In this document: positions 16,546-26,034 of the stretch, one piece after another
Numbering within the stretch: position 1 is the first letter of the stretch
How the letters are laid out: each line of letters begins with the position of its first letter
Origin: Serratia quinivorans
Lineage (GTDB): Bacteria; Pseudomonadota; Gammaproteobacteria; Enterobacterales; Enterobacteriaceae
DNA length: 64,000 bases
Direction of reading: 5' to 3'
Assembly: GCA_900457075.1 (NCBI GenBank)
Contig: UGYN01000002.1
Span: 806,001-870,000 of the forward strand
Notes under the pieces: generated by a model
Database searches by the model: none
Seen by the model: only the letters and a program-made list of their open reading frames with translations
What the model was told of the DNA's origin: nothing
Made by a program: the position numbers and the translations under genes

Positions 16546-16995
16546 TCAGTCGGCACGCACGTCAACCAGCACCGGGCAATCGGCGTTCTCAATCACCAGG
16601 GCGCTGTGCGACCCATTCAACAAACGTCTAAAGGGGGAAAGATGGCGTCGTCCCATAATAATCATCGTCGCATTCAGTTCTTTCGCCTGGGCAACAATGG
16701 TTTCTGCCGGTTCACCGGCCACCACCCGCCCGCGCGCATTGACCCCTGCCGCCTGGAGTTCGCTCAGTGCCCGGTGCACCACGGTCGCGGCGGCCTGTTG
16801 TTCATCCTGCGCGCAACCGAAATCTGCCGGATCTTCACCCGGTTCAATTTCAAACGGCCCCGTTACGGAATAGCTAAGATCGACACAACAAAGCACCACT
16901 AGCGCCGCCTGTTGCGCCAATGCCTGTTCGGCAGCCAGTGAAATGACCTTACGAGCATTAGCGGAATTATCAACCGCAACCAACAGCGTTTTCAT
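16546..16995 (-). CDS. Universal stress protein (UspA family)
   Basis: 149 residues. The N-terminal MKTLLVAVDNSANARKVISL and the AGEPAETIVAQAKELNATMIIMGRR segment are typical. The ATP-binding G-2X-G-9X-G(S/T) loop is only partly kept (GRRHLSPFRRLLNGSHS), so ATP binding is uncertain. It lies between the IclR regulator and the dehydrogenase with short gaps, hence probably co-transcribed. Confidence 0.88.
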   Translation of the reverse strand: MKTLLVAVDNSANARKVISLAAEQALAQQAALVVLCCVDLSYSVTGPFEIEPGEDPADFGCAQDEQQAAATVVHRALSELQAAGVNARGRVVAGEPAETIVAQAKELNATMIIMGRRHLSPFRRLLNGSHSALVIENADCPVLVDVRAD

Positions 16996-17007
16996 TATCT
17001 TCTCCGG

Positions 17008-17787
17008 TTAATCTCGCGACGCCACCTTGCCAATCTCATCGATCAACGCGTCTTTACACTTAAGGATCTCCTCGCGGAAGCGAGCTTCATTCTTGGCCAA
17101 ACGGGTGCTGGGCACTAACAGACTGATGGAGAAACGCCCCAGAATGGTGTCGATAGCCACCGCCATGGTAGAGACGCCTTCCAATGTTTCTTCCCGATCG
17201 AAGGACAGGCCGGTACGGCGTATTTCGGTCAGGTGCTGCAGCAGTGCCGGAAAATCACGCACCGTCAGATCCGTCACCGCCCTATAGGCCTCACCCAGTA
17301 AATCCCGGGCCGCATCGTCGCTGTTCAACGCCAGCAGCGCTCGCCCGCCGGAGGTGCTGTACAGCGGCAGATTCATGCCGATGCGTGGCACCACCCGCAG
17401 CTCACGATCCGCCACAATGTAGTGCACTACCGCCAGTTGCAAACCGCTGGCGCGCCCCAGCGATACCGTCTCGCCGGTGGCGTCACATAAAGCCTGCAAC
17501 CAGGGGGTCGCAATCGACACCATTTCGGTATGTACGCTGGCAATCAGCCGCAGCAACGACGGCCCGAGGCGCACACCACCGGCACCGCCGCGCACCAATT
17601 GCACGGAGTCCAGCGCGTTGACGATACGTTGCACGGTGGAACGCGGCAGATCGACCGCCAGCGCTATTTCGCCCAGGCTCATGCCATTGGGCTTGGCGCC
17701 CAGCGCATCGAGGATTTTAGCCGCACGGGTAATGACCTGAATACCGCCGGCTTTTTCATCATCACAACATGTTGAGGGTTCAGACAT
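17008..17787 (-). CDS. IclR-family transcriptional regulator
   Basis: About 259 residues from the ATG at 17787 (MSEPSTCCDDEKAGGIQVI). The winged helix reads MSLGEIALAVDLPRSTVQRI, followed by the IclR effector domain with IATPWLQALCDATGETVSLG and a GGRALLALNSDDAARDLL segment. It is likely a repressor that responds to a small metabolite, controlling its own operon and/or the divergent efflux operon through the repeated sites between them. A longer start at 17826 is possible but less usual. Confidence 0.88.
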   Translation of the reverse strand: MSEPSTCCDDEKAGGIQVITRAAKILDALGAKPNGMSLGEIALAVDLPRSTVQRIVNALDSVQLVRGGAGGVRLGPSLLRLIASVHTEMVSIATPWLQALCDATGETVSLGRASGLQLAVVHYIVADRELRVVPRIGMNLPLYSTSGGRALLALNSDDAARDLLGEAYRAVTDLTVRDFPALLQHLTEIRRTGLSFDREETLEGVSTMAVAIDTILGRFSISLLVPSTRLAKNEARFREEILKCKDALIDEIGKVASRD

Positions 17788-17842
17788 GGAAGGCTCTTTT
17801 CCTTGCTTTTGACCACACTGTAACATTTTTTCCGGTCAGGCG

Positions 17843-17925
17843 GCACGATGTACCACATTGCAATACAGTGCATCACAATGTAGCATGCGTCACAATGTAT
17901 CGCTATGCAATACAGTGCATCGTAA
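17843..17925. promoter_or_regulatory. Repeat-rich operator region between IclR regulator and efflux operon
   Basis: The 16-bp sequence TGCAATACAGTGCATC occurs twice (17859-17874 and 17906-17921). TCACAATGTA also occurs twice (17873-17882 and 17890-17899). ACATTG and CAATGT form a dyad across 17856-17881. This array of related sites in a divergent promoter is a strong candidate operator, most simply for the adjacent IclR protein. Confidence 0.65.
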
Positions 17926-17947
17926 GTTTCGTTTCTGGAGTCATACT

Positions 17948-19555
17948 ATGAATGCTCAGCCTGCGCCTGCCGTCGCTGCGCCGCATCCTTTTACCCTGCG
18001 TCTGGCTGTGGGGTTGGTGGGTGTGCTGATTGCCGCCCTGACCTCAGGACTCAATGATCGCATCAGCGATTTGGCGCTGGCGGATATCCGCGCGGCTATC
18101 GGTATCGGTTTCGACCAGGGGAGCTGGATCACCTCGGCCTATCAGGCCGCGGAAGTGTCGGCCATGATGGTGGCCCCCTGGTTTGCCGTGACCTTTTCGC
18201 TACGCCGTTTCGCCCTGGTGATGATCGGCGGTTTTGCCGCCGTCGGCGTACTCCAGCCGTTAACTGCTGATCCCACGCTGTTTATTGCTCTGCGGGTGGT
18301 GCAAGGCCTGTTTGGCGGGGCATTGCCGCCGTTGCTGATGACGGTGGCGCTGCGTTTTCTGCCCCCGACCATCAAACTTTACGGGCTGGCCGCCTATGCG
18401 CTCACCGCCACCTTTGGCCCCAATGTCGCGGCACCGCTGGCGGCGCTGTGGACCGACAGTCTGGGTTGGCAGTTTGTCTTTTGGCAGGCGATCCCGCTGT
18501 GTCTGATAGCCTCCTTACTGATCGGCTGGGGGTTGCCGCAGGATCCCTTACGGCTGGAGCGTTTCCGCCAGATCGATCTGTTCGGCATGCTCACCGGGTG
18601 CAGCGGCATTGCGCTGTTGATCCTTTCTCTGACTCAGGGAGAGCGACTCGACTGGTTCAATTCGCCGCTGATTAGCCTGATGTTGCCGGTGTCTATCGCA
18701 CTGCTGGTGACGTTTTTGATCAACGAGTGGTTCCATCCGCTGCCACTGTTAAAACTGCAATTACTGCAGCGCATCAATCTTTCTTATAGCCTGCTGACGC
18801 TGGCCGGCGTGCTGCTGCTGGCGCTGTCAGGCTCAATGCTGCCGTCGTTCTACTTTTCACAGGTGGAGGGTTTTCGCACCGTACAATTTGCGCCGCTGGC
18901 GTTAGCCGTCGGCCTGCCGCAGTTGGTGATAGCGCCTTTCATCGCCACCCTGCTGAATCTGCGCTGGATAGACGCCCGCTGGGTACTGACCCTCGGTGCC
19001 GCGCTAATCGCCGTTTCCTGCCTGCTGGGAATGCAATTGACCGACGATTGGGCACGAGAAAACTTCTGGCTGATCCAAGGCCTGCAGGCATTTGGCCAGC
19101 CGATGATGATTTTACCGGTGTTAATGACCTCTACCAGCGTGATCCTGCCACCAGAAGGGCCTTTTGCCTCGGCAATGTTTAACACCGTGCGCGGTTTTTC
19201 CGCCGTGGCGGCGGGCAGCCTGGTTGAGAATTTTATTAGCCACCGGGAGCAATTTCACTCTCATGTGCTGGTTGACCGGCTGGGCAATCGCCCGTGGCTG
19301 ATGACGGCAGAGAGCTCAGAACACGCCAGCGGGGCTATGCCGCTGTTACCGGACGGCTCGGTCAGTTCAGCGGAAAATCTCGGGCATTTTTCGACGCTGG
19401 TAAAGCATCAGGCGGTGATCCTCAGTATCAGTGACGCCTACCTGCTGATTATTGGCTGTGCACTGCTGTTGGTGTTGCTGACCGCCTGGTTGCCGAAGCG
19501 TGTCTATCCGCCGCAAACGCTCTTACCTCTAGTTCCAAAAACATCAGGATCATAA
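17948..19555 (+). CDS. MFS drug-efflux transporter, DHA2/EmrB type
   Basis: 535 residues from the ATG at 17948 (TGGAG nearby). About 14 hydrophobic segments, the DHA2 (14-TMS) layout. LADIRAAIGIGFDQGSWITSAYQAAE near the N-terminus is the usual first-helix region, and RVVQGLFGGALPPLLMTVAL is a motif C-like segment. It works with the adaptor encoded 2 bp downstream and an outer-membrane channel to export toxic compounds across both membranes. The longer open frame to 17858 crosses the operator repeats and is not a credible start. Confidence 0.9.
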   Translation: MNAQPAPAVAAPHPFTLRLAVGLVGVLIAALTSGLNDRISDLALADIRAAIGIGFDQGSWITSAYQAAEVSAMMVAPWFAVTFSLRRFALVMIGGFAAVGVLQPLTADPTLFIALRVVQGLFGGALPPLLMTVALRFLPPTIKLYGLAAYALTATFGPNVAAPLAALWTDSLGWQFVFWQAIPLCLIASLLIGWGLPQDPLRLERFRQIDLFGMLTGCSGIALLILSLTQGERLDWFNSPLISLMLPVSIALLVTFLINEWFHPLPLLKLQLLQRINLSYSLLTLAGVLLLALSGSMLPSFYFSQVEGFRTVQFAPLALAVGLPQLVIAPFIATLLNLRWIDARWVLTLGAALIAVSCLLGMQLTDDWARENFWLIQGLQAFGQPMMILPVLMTSTSVILPPEGPFASAMFNTVRGFSAVAAGSLVENFISHREQFHSHVLVDRLGNRPWLMTAESSEHASGAMPLLPDGSVSSAENLGHFSTLVKHQAVILSISDAYLLIIGCALLLVLLTAWLPKRVYPPQTLLPLVPKTSGS

Positions 19556-19557
19556 CC

Positions 19558-20586
19558 ATGAGCTTCACCCCTGCAAAACGAACCTTAACCCTGGCGTTGC
19601 TGCTGTTAATCCTGCTGGCGATTGCTTTTTTTGTCCGCTCATCGCTCAATCGCCACCATTTGCGTACCGATGATGCGGTCGTGAGCGCCGATTACACGCT
19701 GGTGGCCCCCAAGATTTCCGGCTATATCCGCAGCGTCAACGTCAGTGACAACCAGCAGGTAAAAGCCGGTGAAGTGCTGGCCACCCTCGACGATCGGGAT
19801 TACCGCGTGGCGCTGGAAACGGCACAGGCCAATCTGCAGATTAGCCAGGCCAAATTGTCCAGTATTCAGGCGCAGCTGGATCAACAGCAGGCCAATATTG
19901 CCCAGCAGGAAGCCGGCGTCAGCGCCAGCCAGGCCACGCTCAACTACGCCGGGCAGAACGCCGATCGCTATCGCCGGTTGCTGAAAACCGGCACCGCCAC
20001 CGCTGATGAGCAGCAGAAATCGGCCTCCGTGATGCAGACCGCCGCCGCACAGCTAAAGCAGAATCAGGCGGCGGTGGTTTCGGCACGTAAAGAAGTTGGG
20101 GTGTTGCAGGCCAGCCGCAAACAGGCCGAAGCGAATATTGCCGCCTCGCAGGCCAGCGTTGATCAGGCGCGTCTGAATCTTTCCTATACCCAGATTATTG
20201 CGCCGATTGCCGGCAGCGTCGGCCAGCGCGCGGTACGCCAGGGTGCCTGGGTCTCCGCCGGTACGCGTCTGCTGGCGGTGGTGCCGCTACAACAGAGCTA
20301 CGTGGTCGCCAACTTCCTGGAAACCCAGTTAGCCAACGTCTCTGCCGGCCAGCCGGTATCCATCACCGTCGATGCGCTGCCCGGCGTGACGCTGCGCGGC
20401 CACGTTGACAGCATCGCCCCGGCCACTGGCTCGACCTTTGCCGCCATCAGCGCCGATAACGCCACCGGCAACTACACCAAAGTGGTGCAACGCCTGCCGG
20501 TGAAGATCCTGCTGGAACCCAACCAGCCGGAACTGGCGCGACTGCGCGTTGGCATGTCGGTGGTGCCGGAGCTTGAGATGCGCTGA
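19558..20586 (+). CDS. HlyD/EmrA-type membrane fusion protein
   Basis: 342 residues. One N-terminal transmembrane anchor (TLALLLLILLAIAFFVRSSL), a lipoyl half-motif (VSADYTLVAPKISGYIRSV, VKAGEVLATLDDRDY), a long coiled-coil hairpin rich in Gln/Ala (about 85-190), then a second lipoyl half (IIAPIAGSVGQRAVRQGAWV) and a beta-barrel. It is the periplasmic adaptor of the efflux pair. The ATG follows the transporter stop by 2 nt. Confidence 0.92.
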   Translation: MSFTPAKRTLTLALLLLILLAIAFFVRSSLNRHHLRTDDAVVSADYTLVAPKISGYIRSVNVSDNQQVKAGEVLATLDDRDYRVALETAQANLQISQAKLSSIQAQLDQQQANIAQQEAGVSASQATLNYAGQNADRYRRLLKTGTATADEQQKSASVMQTAAAQLKQNQAAVVSARKEVGVLQASRKQAEANIAASQASVDQARLNLSYTQIIAPIAGSVGQRAVRQGAWVSAGTRLLAVVPLQQSYVVANFLETQLANVSAGQPVSITVDALPGVTLRGHVDSIAPATGSTFAAISADNATGNYTKVVQRLPVKILLEPNQPELARLRVGMSVVPELEMR

Positions 20587-20600
20587 TTTTTACGTATAAA

Positions 20601-20621
20601 AAAGGCCACCCTAAAGGTGGC
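20601..20621. terminator. Terminator hairpin after the efflux operon (copy 1)
   Basis: GGCCACC-CTAAA-GGTGGCC follows AAAAAA 15 nt after the adaptor stop. The hairpin with its downstream tail (AGACGGCTGACAA) is repeated almost exactly near 20754. Confidence 0.65.
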
Positions 20622-20705
20622 CTCAGACGGCTGACAAAGTCATTTGTAGCTAAAAGTACTGTTTTAGGTACTAACAAAAACAAAGGATTAAGTCTTCTGC
20701 TTTAC

Positions 20706-20742
20706 GCCAAACATCCGAAAACCACGTTTTTCGGGTGTTTGT
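20706..20742. terminator. Hairpin between the two duplicated terminators
   Basis: ACATCCGAAAA and TTTTTCGGGTGT pair around CCACG, a typical terminator-like stem with A/T-rich inner part, probably serving one of the converging genes. Confidence 0.55.
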
Positions 20743-20751
20743 CACCAAACT

Positions 20752-20787
20752 AAGGCCACCCTAAAGGTGGCCTTAGACGGCTGACAA
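20752..20787. terminator. Terminator hairpin after rhlE (copy 2)
   Basis: TAAGGCCACC-CTAAA-GGTGGCCTTA is an extended version of copy 1 (20601-20621) with the same AGACGGCTGACAA tail, placed 10 bp beyond the rhlE stop. Confidence 0.65.
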
Positions 20788-20796
20788 CAGCGCAAT

Positions 20797-22167
20797 TTAC
20801 TCAGCCGGGCGGCTGCGCGGACGGCGCGGAGCACCTGAACGCGGCTTGCCATCACCCTGCTGACGAGCACTGCCGCCACCGCGGTTTTCACGCTGACCGC
20901 CATTGCCGCCACCGTTGCCACTGCGCTGGCCGCCACCGTTACCGGAGCGTTGACCACCGCCGTTGCCGCGTGGCGCACCGCGCCCGCCAGCCTGACGACC
21001 GTTGATGATCGGCTCGGCCTTGATGCTCGGATCCGGCTCATAGCCTGGCAGAGCAATACGCGGGATCTCACGTTTGAGCAGGCGTTCGATATCGCGCAGC
21101 AATTTGTGTTCATCCACACACACCAGCGAGATCGCCTCACCGGTACGTTCAGCACGACCGGTACGGCCGATGCGATGCACGTAGTCTTCCGGCACGTTAG
21201 GCAACTCGTAGTTCACCACGTGTGGCAACTGGTCGATGTCCAGACCGCGTGCCGCGATGTCGGTAGCTACCAATACGCGAATTTTGCCGTCTTTAAAATC
21301 GGCCAATGCGCGGGTACGCGCGCCCTGGCTTTTGTTGCCGTGGATCGCTGCGGCAGTGATGCCGTCTTTGTTCAGCTGTTCAGCCAGGTGGTTGGCGCCG
21401 TGTTTGGTGCGGTTGAACACCAAGACTTGCTTCCAGTCACCTTCGCCGATCATCTGGGACAACAGTTCCCGCTTACGCTTCTTGTCAACGAAGTGCACGC
21501 TTTGCTCAATCTGCTCGGACGCGGTGTTGCGGCGCGCCACTTCAACCGATGCCGGGTTGTGCAACAGTTTGTTGGCCAGCCCTTTGATGTCGTCGGAGAA
21601 GGTTGCAGAGAACAGCAGGTTCTGACGCTTGGCAGGCAGTTTGGCCAGCACGCGGCGGATATCATGGATAAAGCCCATATCCAGCATGCGGTCTGCTTCG
21701 TCCAGCACCAGAATTTCAATTTTGGACAGGTCAACCGCGCGCTGGTGTTCCAGATCCAGCAGGCGACCCGGTGTTGCCACCAGCACGTCGACGCCGCCGC
21801 GCAGTTTCATCATCTGCGGGTTGATGCTCACGCCACCAAATACCACCAGCGAACGCAGGCGCAGGTATTTGCTGTAGGATTCGACGTTTTCGCCGATCTG
21901 CGCAGCCAGTTCACGGGTAGGCGTCAGGATCAACGCACGTACCGGACGGCGACCTTTGACCGCATGGTCATGCTTACTCAGCAGCTGTAGTAGCGGCAGG
22001 GTAAAGCCAGCTGTTTTACCGGTACCGGTCTGGGCGCTGGCCATCAGGTCACGACCTTCCAATACGACAGGAATAGCCTGGCGCTGAATTGGCGTAGGTT
22101 CGCGATAGCCCTGTTCTTCAACAGCGCGCAGAATTTCAGCACTTAAGCCGAGGGTTTCAAATGACAT
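20797..22167 (-). CDS. rhlE: DEAD-box ATP-dependent RNA helicase RhlE
   Basis: 456 residues. All motifs are present in order: Q-motif ([11 protein letters not shown]), I ([10 protein letters not shown]), Ia (PTRELAAQ), Ib (TPGRLLDL), II (VLDEADRML), III (FSATF), V ([10 protein letters not shown]) and VI ([13 protein letters not shown]). The tail from about 395 is a Gly/Arg/Asn-rich RGG-type repeat ([13 protein letters not shown] units) ending RSRPAE, an RNA-binding extension typical of RhlE. It acts in rRNA/ribosome maturation and RNA turnover. It is divergent from cecR, as in E. coli, where CecR also regulates rhlE. Confidence 0.96.
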   Translation of the reverse strand: MSFETLGLSAEILRAVEEQGYREPTPIQRQAIPVVLEGRDLMASAQTGTGKTAGFTLPLLQLLSKHDHAVKGRRPVRALILTPTRELAAQIGENVESYSKYLRLRSLVVFGGVSINPQMMKLRGGVDVLVATPGRLLDLEHQRAVDLSKIEILVLDEADRMLDMGFIHDIRRVLAKLPAKRQNLLFSATFSDDIKGLANKLLHNPASVEVARRNTASEQIEQSVHFVDKKRKRELLSQMIGEGDWKQVLVFNRTKHGANHLAEQLNKDGITAAAIHGNKSQGARTRALADFKDGKIRVLVATDIAARGLDIDQLPHVVNYELPNVPEDYVHRIGRTGRAERTGEAISLVCVDEHKLLRDIERLLKREIPRIALPGYEPDPSIKAEPIINGRQAGGRGAPRGNGGGQRSGNGGGQRSGNGGGNGGQRENRGGGSARQQGDGKPRSGAPRRPRSRPAE

Positions 22168-22472
22168 AAAGAGAAAAACTCCAGATCCCCCCTAACCTAA
22201 CAGTGTTCGGTGCAGTTTCCTGGGAGGATTATCAGACGGGACATTTTGCATGACCACGAGGGATTGGCACAAACTGCAGTGCACCAAGCGGGCGAGTGTA
22301 GCAGAAGTCGAACAAGAAAACGCAAATTAAGTGACGCAGAGCACAATATGCCGACAATTCAGCCAAATCCGAAAAGATACCCTTAAATAAACCGCGGTTA
22401 CTGATTGCATTTCGTGCAATCTGGCATAAAGTTAATCATATGATTGATTAACTTTTATGAGCGCCATCAATA
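22168..22472. promoter_or_regulatory. Divergent rhlE/cecR promoter region with CecR-type operator
   Basis: A 305-bp gene-free stretch. At 22431-22452 GTTAATCA and TGATTAAC are perfect 8-bp half sites around a 6-bp centre, 20 bp before the cecR start, the expected form of a TetR-family operator. The rest holds the rhlE leader with no other clear element. Confidence 0.75.
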
Positions 22473-23171
22473 ATGCCAAATAATCAGACTGCCGGCCGGG
22501 CACGGGGCGAGCAAGCGCGTCAGCAGTTGATCGCCGCCGCCATCGAAATGTTCGGTGAATACGGCATTCAGGGTGCCACCACCCGCGATATTGCCCAGCG
22601 TGCCGGGCACAACATCGCCGCCATCACCTACTACTTCAATTCCAAAGAGGGCCTGTATCTGGCCGTCGCCCAGTGGATTGCCGATTTTATCCAGCAGGCG
22701 TTTCGCCCGCTGGCCGAAGAGATTGACCGCTTCTGGCAACTCCCGGAAGCCGAACGTCTGCCGGAGCACTACCTCGAACATCTGAAACGCGGCCTGCTGG
22801 CGTTCAGCGATCTGATGACTCAACCGCAGACGCTGAACCTGAGCAAAATCATGTCGCGCGAGCAGCTCTCCCCCACCGACGCCTATCCGCTGATCCACCA
22901 ACAGGTGGTGGCGCCGCTGCATAACAAGCTTTGCCGCCTGCTGGCGGCCTACACCGGCATCGATCCGCAGTCGACCAAAATTGTGCTGCATACCCACGCG
23001 CTGATCGGTGAAGTGTTGTCGTTTCGCGTGGCACGGGAAACCGTCCGCCGACAGGCCGGTTGGCAGCAGATCGACACTGCCGAGGCAGAACAAATCAGCG
23101 AAGTACTGGCTGAACATATTGAGATTCTGGTTAATGGGCTGCGCCAACGCTATGGCGCGTATACCCTATAG
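22473..23171 (+). CDS. cecR: TetR-family regulator CecR
   Basis: 232 residues. The N-terminal HTH reads RQQLIAAAIEMFGEYGIQGA, then TTRDIAQRAGHNIAAITYYFNSKEGLYLAVAQWIADFI, almost the same as E. coli CecR (YbiH). NLSKIMSREQLSPTDAYPLIHQQV and LHTHALIGEVLSFR also match. In E. coli it represses its own operon ybhGFSR and affects rhlE, with links to cefoperazone and chloramphenicol sensitivity. The same neighbours are here. Its stop codon lies inside the ERIC element that follows. Confidence 0.94.
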   Translation: MPNNQTAGRARGEQARQQLIAAAIEMFGEYGIQGATTRDIAQRAGHNIAAITYYFNSKEGLYLAVAQWIADFIQQAFRPLAEEIDRFWQLPEAERLPEHYLEHLKRGLLAFSDLMTQPQTLNLSKIMSREQLSPTDAYPLIHQQVVAPLHNKLCRLLAAYTGIDPQSTKIVLHTHALIGEVLSFRVARETVRRQAGWQQIDTAEAEQISEVLAEHIEILVNGLRQRYGAYTL

Positions 23172-23285
23172 CTTTCAAGTTGCAGCTAGGCGGCCAGCTC
23201 GCTCATCCCCAGGCGCTTACTCAAGTAAGTAACTGGGGTGAGCGAGTGCAGGTAACAACGCTGCAACTTGAAAGATGACGGGTAT
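23161..23285. repeat. ERIC element 1 (between cecR and ybhG)
   Basis: About 125 bp imperfect palindrome bounded by ATACCC and GGGTAT. It contains the ERIC core CAGGCGCTTACTCAAGTAAG followed by TAACTGGGGTGAGCG. Being within a likely operon, it will be transcribed into the cecR-ybhG message and can fold into a long hairpin. Its first 11 bp are also the last codons of cecR. Confidence 0.92.
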
Positions 23286-23305
23286 AAATTCAGGCAGGGA
23301 GAATT

Positions 23306-24292
23306 ATGAATAAAAAACGCAGTGCCTTTTTGGTGGCGGTTGTTGTGCTGATCGCCGCGGCCGTTTACGGGGTCTGGTATTACCAACAGCATCAGGATAA
23401 ACCGCTGACGCTGTACGGTAACGTGGATATTCGCACGGTGAATTTGGGCTTCCGCGTCGATGGCCGTCTGGCGTCGCTGACGGTGGATGAAGGCGATACC
23501 CTGCAACCGGGGCAATTACTCGGCAAACTGGACGACGCGCCCTACATCAACGCGCTACAGCAGGCGCAGGCTAACGTCGGCAGTGCCAAAGCCAAGTTGG
23601 CGCTGCTGATGGCCGGTTACCGCGCCGAAGAAATAGCCCAGGTACGTTCGGAAATGGCGCAGCGCCTGTCCGCCTTTAGCTATGCCGATAGCTTCCTGAA
23701 GCGCCAGCAGGGCCTGTGGGCGAAAAATGCCACCTCAGCCGACGCACTGGAAGATGCCCGCACCTCACGCAATCAGGCGCAGGCCAACCTGCAGGCGTCG
23801 AAAGACAAGCTGGCGCAATACCTGAGCGGTAATCGTCCGCAAGAAATAGAAGAGGCCAAAGCCAATCTGGCGCAAAGCGAGGCCGCACTGGCTCAGGCCC
23901 AGCTTAACCTGCACGACACCACTTTAGTTTCCCCGTCCGCCGGCACGGTGCTGACGCGTGCGGTCGAGCCGGGCACCATGCTCGGTGCCGGTGGCACGGT
24001 GTTCACTTTGTCGCTGACCCGTCCGGTGTGGGTGCGTGCCTATGTGAATGAAACCAGTCTGAGTAAAGCGACACCCGGTACCGAACTGGAAATCTACACC
24101 GACGGCCGGCCAGACAAGCCGTATCACGGCAAAATCGGCTTTGTCTCACCGACCGCCGAATTCACGCCGAAGAGCGTCGAAACCCCGGACCTGCGTACCG
24201 ACCTGGTGTACCGCCTGCGGGTGATTGTCACCGACGCCGATGACGCGCTGCGCCAGGGGATGCCGGTCACCGTTCGCTTTGCCCAACCTTGA
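23306..24292 (+). CDS. ybhG: HlyD-family adaptor YbhG
   Basis: 328 residues. An N-terminal anchor ([20 protein letters not shown]), lipoyl halves around [21 protein letters not shown] and [18 protein letters not shown], and a coiled-coil hairpin between them. It is the periplasmic adaptor of the YbhFSR ABC exporter, proposed to couple to TolC. AGGGAGA precedes the ATG. The order cecR-ybhG-ybhF-ybhS-ybhR is as in E. coli. Confidence 0.94.
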   Translation: MNKKRSAFLVAVVVLIAAAVYGVWYYQQHQDKPLTLYGNVDIRTVNLGFRVDGRLASLTVDEGDTLQPGQLLGKLDDAPYINALQQAQANVGSAKAKLALLMAGYRAEEIAQVRSEMAQRLSAFSYADSFLKRQQGLWAKNATSADALEDARTSRNQAQANLQASKDKLAQYLSGNRPQEIEEAKANLAQSEAALAQAQLNLHDTTLVSPSAGTVLTRAVEPGTMLGAGGTVFTLSLTRPVWVRAYVNETSLSKATPGTELEIYTDGRPDKPYHGKIGFVSPTAEFTPKSVETPDLRTDLVYRLRVIVTDADDALRQGMPVTVRFAQP

Positions 24293-24302
24293 GGGAGCGG
24301 TG

Positions 24303-26034
24303 ATGGAACAGGTCATTGAGCTTGAGGCGTTGGAAAAGCGTTTCCCGTCACTGGCAAAACCGGCGGTCGCCAGCCTGACTACCCGGCTGACCAGCGGCGC
24401 GGTCACCGGGCTGGTTGGCCCGGACGGTGCCGGTAAAACCACCCTGCTGCGGATGCTGGCCGGGCTGCTCAAACCCAGCAGCGGTACGCTGCGCGTCGCC
24501 GGGTTGGATCCGATCGCTCAGGATCGTCAGTTGCATGCCATTCTCGGCTACATGCCGCAAAAGTTTGGTCTGTATGAAGATCTGACGGTGATGGAAAACC
24601 TAACGCTGTATGCCGATCTGCGCGGCGTCACCGGCGATCTCCGCAAGCAGACGTTCGATCGCTTGCTGACATTCACCGATCTCACCCGTTTCACCACCCG
24701 ACTGGCGGGCAAACTTTCCGGCGGCATGAAGCAAAAGCTCGGGCTGGCCTGTACGCTGGTCGGGCAACCGCAGGTGCTGTTGCTCGATGAGCCGGGGGTT
24801 GGCGTCGATCCGATCTCGCGTCGCGAGTTATGGCGCATGGTGCATGAACTGGCCAACGACGGCATGTTGATCCTGTGGAGCACCTCTTATCTGGACGAAG
24901 CCGAACAGTGCCGCGAAGTGCTGCTGCTTAACGAAGGGGAACTGCTGTTCAGCGGCGCACCGAAAGATCTTACCCAGAGAATGGCCGGGCGCACGGTGCT
25001 GATCGCGCCACCGGCCGGTAGCCACCGCGCCCTGCTGCAACGGGCGATCTGCCTGCCGGCGGTCACCGACGGTGTGATCCAGGGGAAATACCTGCGGCTG
25101 ATCCTCAAGCAAGGCGAAGATCATCGCCAGCTACTGCAGGCATTGGATCTGCCGGATGCTGAACTGAGCGAAGCGGAACCGCGCTTTGAAGATGCGTTTA
25201 TCGATCTGCTCGGCGGCGGGCCAAACAGTAAATCGGCGCTGGCGGAGATCATGCCAACCGTCGAGGGAGAAAACACGGAAACGGTGATCGAAGCGCAAGG
25301 GCTGACCAAGAAATTCGGCGACTTTGCCGCCACCGGACCACGTGGACTTCAAAGTGCAGCGCGGCGAGATTTTCGGCCTGCTCGGCCCGAACGGTGCCGG
25401 AAAATCCACCACCTTTAAAATGATGTGCGGGTTGCTGGTGCCCACCGAAGGCAAGGCGCTGGTGCTGGGTATGGATTTGAAAACCAGCTCCGGCAAGGCA
25501 CGCCAGCATTTGGGTTATATGGCGCAGAAATTCTCGCTGTACGGCAACCTGACGGTGGCGCAAAACCTCAAGTTTTTCTCCGGCGTTTATGGCCTGAGCG
25601 GCAAGGCACAGCGCGATAAAATCAGCGAGATGTCCAACGCCTTCAACTTTGGCCCGATCCTCAACCAGACGCCGGACTCGCTGCCACTGGGCTTCAAACA
25701 GCGGCTGGCGCTGGCCTGCGCACTGATGCACGAGCCGGATATTCTGTTTCTCGACGAACCGACCTCGGGCGTCGATCCCCTGACCCGGCGCGAATTCTGG
25801 CTGCATATCAACGGCATGGTGGATAAAGGCGTGACGGTAATGGTCACCACCCACTTTATGGACGAGGCGGAATACTGCGACCGTATCGGGCTGGTGTATC
25901 GCGGCAAGATCATCGCCGCCGGCACGCCGGACGATCTCAAGCACCAGGTCGCCAGCAGCGATAACCCCAATCCATCAATGGAACAGGCGTTTATCGAACT
26001 GGTGCAGGGTTACGATCAGGAGGAAAAAGCATGA
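24303..26034 (+). pseudogene. ybhF: ABC exporter ATPase YbhF, broken by a one-base frameshift (probably sequence error)
   Basis: Two fused ABC domains of about 577 residues in total. Domain 1 has GPDGAGKTTLL, LSGGMKQKLGLAC and LLLDEPGVGVD; domain 2 has GPNGAGKSTTF, LPLGFKQRLALACAL (degenerate signature) and LFLDEPTSGVD. The frame is lost at ACCGGACC (near 25335): removing one G restores KKFGDFAATDHVDFKVQRGE. Both halves are otherwise intact and the flanking operon is healthy, so an assembly error is the simplest reading. It provides ATP hydrolysis for the YbhSR permease; the stop overlaps ybhS as ATGA. Confidence 0.9.
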
